Shown one piece after another: positions 22,607 through 26,055 of a DNA stretch of 26,055 bases. The translations under genes and the position numbers were made by a program. Below the pieces are notes generated by a model. The model was not told where the DNA came from, did no database searches, and worked only from the letters and a program-made list of their open reading frames with translations. Source of the stretch: Candidatus Brevibacterium intestinigallinarum (lineage in GTDB: Bacteria > Actinomycetota > Actinomycetes > Actinomycetales > Brevibacteriaceae). The stretch lies in NCBI GenBank assembly GCA_019117325.1, contig DWZY01000384.1, positions 1-26,055 of the forward strand. The letters are read 5' to 3'. Positions within the stretch are counted from its first letter, which is position 1; every line of letters starts with the position of its first letter.

Positions 22607-23529
22607 CCCGCCTCCCCTGCCGGGCCCCTCCAGCCGTCGACCGGCAGCTGGAACTTCCGCACCAGTCGGTCCGTGAACGGGCCGCGCTGGATGCGGGCCA
22701 GCGTGAGCGGCTGCGCGGACCGGCATGCCTCGATGTGCGCGCGGCTGGGCACGGTGATCTCCTCCCGCCCGTCGCACCAGAGGACCGCGGACTCCTCCGG
22801 GTGCCGGGACCGGTACTCGACGGCGATGACGGAGGAGGGGCCGGTGACCAGGGGCTCCGCGAACAGGGCGTGCGCGCTGATGGGGACCAGCAGGAGTGCT
22901 TCCACGTCCGGCCACACGATGGGGCCGCCGGCGGAGAACGCGTAGGCGGTCGAGCCGGTGGGGGTCGCGAGGATCGCGCCGTCGCAGCCGAAGGTGGACA
23001 CCGGTCGATCGTCGATGCCCACGCTCAGCTCGATCATCTGGGTGCCGGGGCCCTTCTCCACCGTCGCCTCGTTGAGCGCCCACGCGCGGTGGATGATCTG
23101 CCCCTCGAGGCGGACCGTGATGTCGAGCGCCATCCGCTGCTCGATGTCGTAGTCGCGGGCGACCAGACGGCGGACGGTCTCGTCGAGGTCCGCGGACTCG
23201 CTCTCCGCCAGGAAGCCCACGTGCCCCAGGTTGATGCCGACGACGGGCACGTCGAGGCTGCGGAACCGCTCCGCCGCCCTCAGGATCGTCCCGTCGCCGC
23301 CCAGCACGATGATGAGCTCGCAGTCCTCCGCGGCCTCCAGGAGGTGTCCGTCGTCGACGACGTCGATCCCGTTGGGTCGCGCATCGCCGTAGGAGGTCAG
23401 CACATCGTGGGCGGAGAGGGACATGACCGGGACGATGTCGTTCGCTCCCAGCTCCGCGCAGACGGCCTCGGTGGCCCTCCTGGCGTTCTCGCGCCGCGGG
23501 TGGAGGTCGATCAGCATCCGTCTGGTCAC
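22603..23529 (-). CDS. nadK: NAD kinase
   Basis: A 308-aa ATP/polyphosphate-NAD kinase producing NADP+. The GGDGT motif sits at 77-81 (ELIIVLGGDGTILRAAE), followed by VPVVGINLGHVGFLAE and the second signature ATPTGSTAYAFSAGGPIV, which shapes the NAD site. ALNEATVEKGPGTQMIEL carries the conserved NE pair. Length is typical for actinobacterial NadK. The GTG at 23529 overlaps the tlyA stop (GTGA) and has GAGG 7 nt upstream; an in-frame ATG at 23517 (fifth codon) is a minor alternative. The tlyA-nadK-recN trio is conserved in many Gram-positive bacteria. Confidence 0.96.
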   Translation of the reverse strand: MTRRMLIDLHPRRENARRATEAVCAELGANDIVPVMSLSAHDVLTSYGDARPNGIDVVDDGHLLEAAEDCELIIVLGGDGTILRAAERFRSLDVPVVGINLGHVGFLAESESADLDETVRRLVARDYDIEQRMALDITVRLEGQIIHRAWALNEATVEKGPGTQMIELSVGIDDRPVSTFGCDGAILATPTGSTAYAFSAGGPIVWPDVEALLLVPISAHALFAEPLVTGPSSVIAVEYRSRHPEESAVLWCDGREEITVPSRAHIEACRSAQPLTLARIQRGPFTDRLVRKFQLPVDGWRGPAGEAG

Positions 23530-24458
23530 GGGCCATCCTCGAAGCTGGGGGCAGGGTCTGGTGAGGCGCCGCCCGCGGGCGGCGCACCGCGCTCCACGGT
23601 ATCCGATGGAGCATCCCGGTTCGCGGAGGTTCCCCCTCCGGCTGGCTGGGAGGATCCTCCCGGTGCCGTGGCGAGAACGAAGTGCTCGATGTTGCCGGCC
23701 GGGCCGGGCAGCCGTGACGGAGCGGTCGCGAGGACCACTGCGCCGTGCTCCTCCAGTGCGGAGACGACACGGTCGACAGCGCGCGCACGGTCCTCGGGCC
23801 GGGTGACGACCCCGTGCCGATCGAGCGCGGACCGCCCCAGCTCGAACTGGGGCTTCACCATGAGGAGCAGCGGGGCACCCGGTCGGCAGACCCCCAGCAG
23901 GGCGTCGAGCACCAGGGTGAGGGAGATGAAGCTGAGGTCGGCGACGACGAGGTCGACGGTGCCGTCCGGGTGGAACGGCGCTCCGCCCGCCGCCGCGAGT
24001 GCGTCCCGGGTGAGTGCGCGCACATTGGTGCCCGGGAGGTCGTGGACGCGCGGATCGCGGGCGATCTCCGGAACGAGCTGCTCGTGCCCCACGTCGACCG
24101 CGTGGACCGCGGCCGCCCCGCGCGCCAGCAGCACCTGGGTGAAGCCGCCCGTCGACGCGCCGGCGTCGAGGCACACGGTTCCCACCACGGTGTCTGCGGT
24201 CAGCGCTCCGTCCTGTGCCAGATCGTCGAGAGCTCCCAGCAGCTTGTGGGCGCTGCGCGCGACCCAGGGCTCCGGCTCGTCGATCTCCACGAGCACGCCC
24301 GCATCCACGTGCGCTGAGGGGCGCAGGACGACAGCACCGTCGACACGCACTCGTCCCGCCCGGATCTCCCGCGCCGCACGGGTGCGGGAGGAGGCCAGCC
24401 CCAGAGCGGGCAGGACGGTGTCGAGGCGGCCGGGGGCGGTGGGTCGGAGTGCGGGCAC
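23526..24458 (-). CDS. tlyA: TlyA family rRNA (cytidine-2'-O)-methyltransferase
   Basis: A 310-aa TlyA. An S4 RNA-binding domain (about 10-60, RLDTVLPALGLASSRTRAAREIRAGRVRVDG) is followed by an FtsJ-like SAM domain with VCLDAGASTGGFTQVLLARGA (95-115) as the SAM-binding loop. The likely K-D-K-E catalytic residues are in SAHKLLGAL (K72), VADLSFISL and LMVKPQFELG. TlyA of mycobacteria methylates 16S C1409 and 23S C1920, which affects capreomycin sensitivity; the same targets are likely but inferred. The last 45 or so residues (from about 266) are a Gly/Pro/Ala/Ser-rich tail beyond the usual 268-residue length. The GTG at 24458 is one base after the stop of the 50-aa gene (TGACGTG). Confidence 0.93.
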   Translation of the reverse strand: MPALRPTAPGRLDTVLPALGLASSRTRAAREIRAGRVRVDGAVVLRPSAHVDAGVLVEIDEPEPWVARSAHKLLGALDDLAQDGALTADTVVGTVCLDAGASTGGFTQVLLARGAAAVHAVDVGHEQLVPEIARDPRVHDLPGTNVRALTRDALAAAGGAPFHPDGTVDLVVADLSFISLTLVLDALLGVCRPGAPLLLMVKPQFELGRSALDRHGVVTRPEDRARAVDRVVSALEEHGAVVLATAPSRLPGPAGNIEHFVLATAPGGSSQPAGGGTSANRDAPSDTVERGAPPAGGASPDPAPSFEDGP

Positions 24459-24459
24459 G

Positions 24460-24612
24460 TCAGAGGTCCTCGAGTGCGGCCTCGAGGTCTGCCAGCAGGG
24501 ACTGGGCGCTCGCCGTGCGCTGGTCCGCGGCGTCCTCGTCGAGGCGGGCGAGCGCCTGCTCCCACTCGCGCACGGGCAGTCCGCCGCCCGGCACCGGTGC
24601 GGACTCGCTCAC
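24460..24612 (-). CDS. Small conserved hypothetical protein, 50 aa
   Basis: A 50-aa acidic, helical protein beginning MSESAPVPGGGLPVREWEQA and ending LLADLEAALEDL. It is short and easily missed. Support is positional: the GTG at 24612 overlaps the HAD stop by 4 nt (GTGA), GGAGG lies 5 nt upstream, and the stop is one base before the tlyA GTG. From memory M. tuberculosis has a small conserved gene of similar size at the same place (Rv1693, between the HAD gene Rv1692 and tlyA), which supports a real coding gene. The sequence after residue 14 could form one amphipathic helix. Function unknown; I see no domain. Confidence 0.75.
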   Translation of the reverse strand: MSESAPVPGGGLPVREWEQALARLDEDAADQRTASAQSLLADLEAALEDL

Positions 24613-25415
24613 GGCAGCCTCCGCGGGGCACCGCCCGGCAGGAGGTCCAGCAGGCTGTCGAGGATGACGTGCGGGCGCTGCTGGGCGGGCGCGGCGAGCG
24701 CGTCCTCCTCCCCGTGGATCCCGGTGAGGACCAGGCCTGCCGTCATCCCTGCGGCACGGGCTCCTGCGATATCGGTCTCGAGGCGATCGCCGACCATGAG
24801 CGGCCGCTGCGCACCCAGTGCTGCGGTGCCCGCACGCATCATCGATGCCGCCGGCTTGCCGGCGACGCGCGGGTGAGCGCCCGTGGTCTCCTCGACGACC
24901 CGCACGAACGCACCGTTGCCCGGCATCTGCCCGTCCTCCAGCGGGAAGGTCCGGTCGAGGTTGGTCGCCCACCACTGCGCACCGGCACGGACCGCCCGGC
25001 AGATCTCGGCGAGCTGCCGCCAGCCGGTGTTCGGGGAGTGGCCCTGCACGATCGCGACGGGAGCGTCCGCGGCCGAGTCGACGACCTCGAGGCCCGCCGC
25101 CAGCACCTGCTGGGCGAGCGCCGGCGAGCCGACCACCAGCACGGGGGCGCCCGCGGGCACGGTCGCGGCGAGCTCGCGGGCGGCGACGATTCCGGAGGTC
25201 AGCACCTGCTCCGGGCGCGCGTCGATGCCGAACGAGCTGATGTGGCTGGCGACCTCGTCCGCGGACCTCGAGGCATTGTTCGTGAGGTAGACGACGGGGA
25301 TGCCCGCCTCGGCCAGGCCCGTGAGGGCCTGCGCCGCTCCGGGGACCGCCGCGCGTCCCGTGTAGACGCAGCCGTCCAGGTCCAGCAGCAGTCCGTCGAA
25401 GTCGAGTCCCGTCAT
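24609..25415 (-). CDS. HAD-superfamily phosphatase, NagD-like class IIA
   Basis: A 268-aa haloacid dehalogenase-type hydrolase. Motif I DLDGCVYTG (12-20) has the nucleophile Asp and the acid/base Asp; motif II is LTNNAS (44-49); the Lys of motif III is in AGKPAASMM; motif IV is VGDRLETDIAGA. The C2 cap between motifs II and III (with ATNLDRTFP and GNGAFV) marks class IIA, the NagD, pyridoxal phosphatase and 4-nitrophenylphosphatase group. The actinobacterial homologue at this place has been studied as a glycerol-3-phosphate phosphatase in M. tuberculosis (Rv1692, from memory), so a role in polar lipid turnover is plausible. GGGAGG lies about 7 nt before the ATG. It follows the acidic gene by 69 nt. 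Confidence 0.92.
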   Translation of the reverse strand: MTGLDFDGLLLDLDGCVYTGRAAVPGAAQALTGLAEAGIPVVYLTNNASRSADEVASHISSFGIDARPEQVLTSGIVAARELAATVPAGAPVLVVGSPALAQQVLAAGLEVVDSAADAPVAIVQGHSPNTGWRQLAEICRAVRAGAQWWATNLDRTFPLEDGQMPGNGAFVRVVEETTGAHPRVAGKPAASMMRAGTAALGAQRPLMVGDRLETDIAGARAAGMTAGLVLTGIHGEEDALAAPAQQRPHVILDSLLDLLPGGAPRRLP

Positions 25416-25470
25416 CGGGGCCCTCCCCCGCGCAGCGAGGCACCAGCGCGGCCGCAGACCATCGGGTCCG

Positions 25471-25488
25471 CTGAGCGCGGGTGCTCAG
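25471..25488. terminator. Weak hairpin at the end of the acidic protein gene
   Basis: CTGAGC (25471-25476) and GCTCAG (25483-25488) form a 6-bp stem with a 6-nt loop covering the TGA stop (25485-25487). There is no U-tract, so termination is doubtful; it may slow read-through into the HAD gene. Confidence 0.25.
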
Positions 25489-26055
25489 AGGTCGAAGAGA
25501 GGCTCCGTGAGCTCCTCATCGTCGGCCGGGTCATCCTCGTCATCGCTCTCCTCGTCGTCCTGGGCGGCCCGGTTCGGGGACTCCTGGGCGGGTGCCTCCT
25601 GCGGCTCCTCGGCCGGATCTTCCGTCGCGTCGTCCTCCGCGTCCTCGGCCCGGTCCGTGCTGTCCTCAGCGTCGGGCACCTCGGTGTCGGCTTCCGCTGC
25701 CGCAGAGTTCTCGACGTCGTCGACCTCGGCATCGCCTGCCTCGGTGTCGTCGGTCGCGGAGTCCTCAGCGGTCTCCTCGACCTCGGCCTCGGCCGGCTCC
25801 TCGGACTCCGATGCGCGCAGGATCTCGTCGAGCTCGTCGACGGTCTCCTGGTCGAACTCGGCGTCGACCTCGCGCAGACGTTCCTCTGCCTCAGCCTGGT
25901 CAGCAATCTCAGACTCGTCTGCGGCCTTCGGCTGCTCGCTCGCCTCGGCCTGCTCGGGAGCGTCCGCCTCGGGTGCGTCCGGCACTGACTCGTCCGGCTC
26001 CGACGCGACCGCCTCGCTCGGCTCCGCAGTCTCCGAGCCAGCTGCGGCCTCGGCG
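25485..26055 (-). CDS. C-terminal part of a highly acidic, low-complexity protein (cut by window edge)
   Basis: The frame is open to the right edge, so only the last 189 residues are visible; the real start lies outside (a GTG at 25985 is only an internal Val). The composition is dominated by Glu, Asp and Ala with Ser, Pro and Thr, with no hydrophobic core except a short helical stretch (AEERLREVDAEFDQETVDELDEIL). It ends DDEELTEPLFDL. It is probably disordered, with a very low pI. At the same position in M. tuberculosis lies a TPR-like protein (Rv1691, from memory), so this may be the acidic tail of such a protein; that is an inference from position only. Function unknown. Confidence 0.7.
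   Translation of the reverse strand, partial: AEAAAGSETAEPSEAVASEPDESVPDAPEADAPEQAEASEQPKAADESEIADQAEAEERLREVDAEFDQETVDELDEILRASESEEPAEAEVEETAEDSATDDTEAGDAEVDDVENSAAAEADTEVPDAEDSTDRAEDAEDDATEDPAEEPQEAPAQESPNRAAQDDEESDDEDDPADDEELTEPLFDL

Noticed and set aside
24474..25988. Open frame of 504 codons on the plus strand with a Leu/Val/Gly-rich end resembling a membrane protein
   Set aside because: Its hydrophobic end is the complement of the Glu/Asp/Ala-rich minus-strand gene; acidic codons read antisense give Leu, Val and Phe. The rest is antisense to the HAD gene.

Overview
The window is a very GC-rich (about 70% G+C by eye) bacterial chromosome segment with strong third-position GC bias. Gene content and order point to an actinobacterium (Actinomycetota), most likely a Micrococcales-type organism; I cannot name a genus. 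The backbone order (HAD phosphatase, 50-aa protein, tlyA, nadK, recN, steA, steB, ... pyrG, NUDIX, xerD, ... parA-like, scpA, scpB, rluB, ... cmk, der) is, from memory, the syntenic block around Rv1692-Rv1713 of Mycobacterium tuberculosis.

Layout: at the left edge is the 5' part of a short-chain dehydrogenase (minus), divergent from a plus-strand acyl-CoA synthetase (307-1851). Two near-consensus promoters facing opposite ways overlap between them. The acyl-CoA synthetase converges on a YciO-family gene, with an 11-bp inverted repeat across the junction. Everything from 1876 to the right edge is one minus-strand run of 23 genes, with 4-nt overlaps or very short gaps. The largest spacer in the window is 163 nt (144-306), so no gene-free stretch exceeds 300 bases.

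Read in the transcribed direction (right to left), the run has: (a) an acidic protein tail, an HAD phosphatase, a 50-aa protein, TlyA rRNA/hemolysin methyltransferase, NAD kinase and RecN; (b) an envelope block of SteA, SteB, a divergent MraY/WecA-like membrane enzyme, a MurJ-type flippase and two GT-B glycosyltransferases, one with degraded motifs; (c) CTP synthase, a NUDIX hydrolase and XerD; (d) a ParA-like ATPase with the ScpA/ScpB condensin subunits and RluB; (e) prephenate dehydrogenase, cytidylate kinase, Der GTPase, an AI-2E/PerM-type membrane protein and YciO.

The most interesting part is block (b). It has the parts list of a lipid-linked glycan pathway (polyprenyl-P sugar-P transferase, glycosyltransferases, flippase) directly behind the cell-separation pair SteA/SteB. 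Smaller points are a probable CUG start for scpA, a divergent double promoter, a 20-bp-phased direct repeat before yciO, and a 22-codon ORF that exactly bridges steB and the MraY-like gene. No rRNA, tRNA, CRISPR, IS element or integrase of a mobile element was seen; this is core chromosome, not an island.
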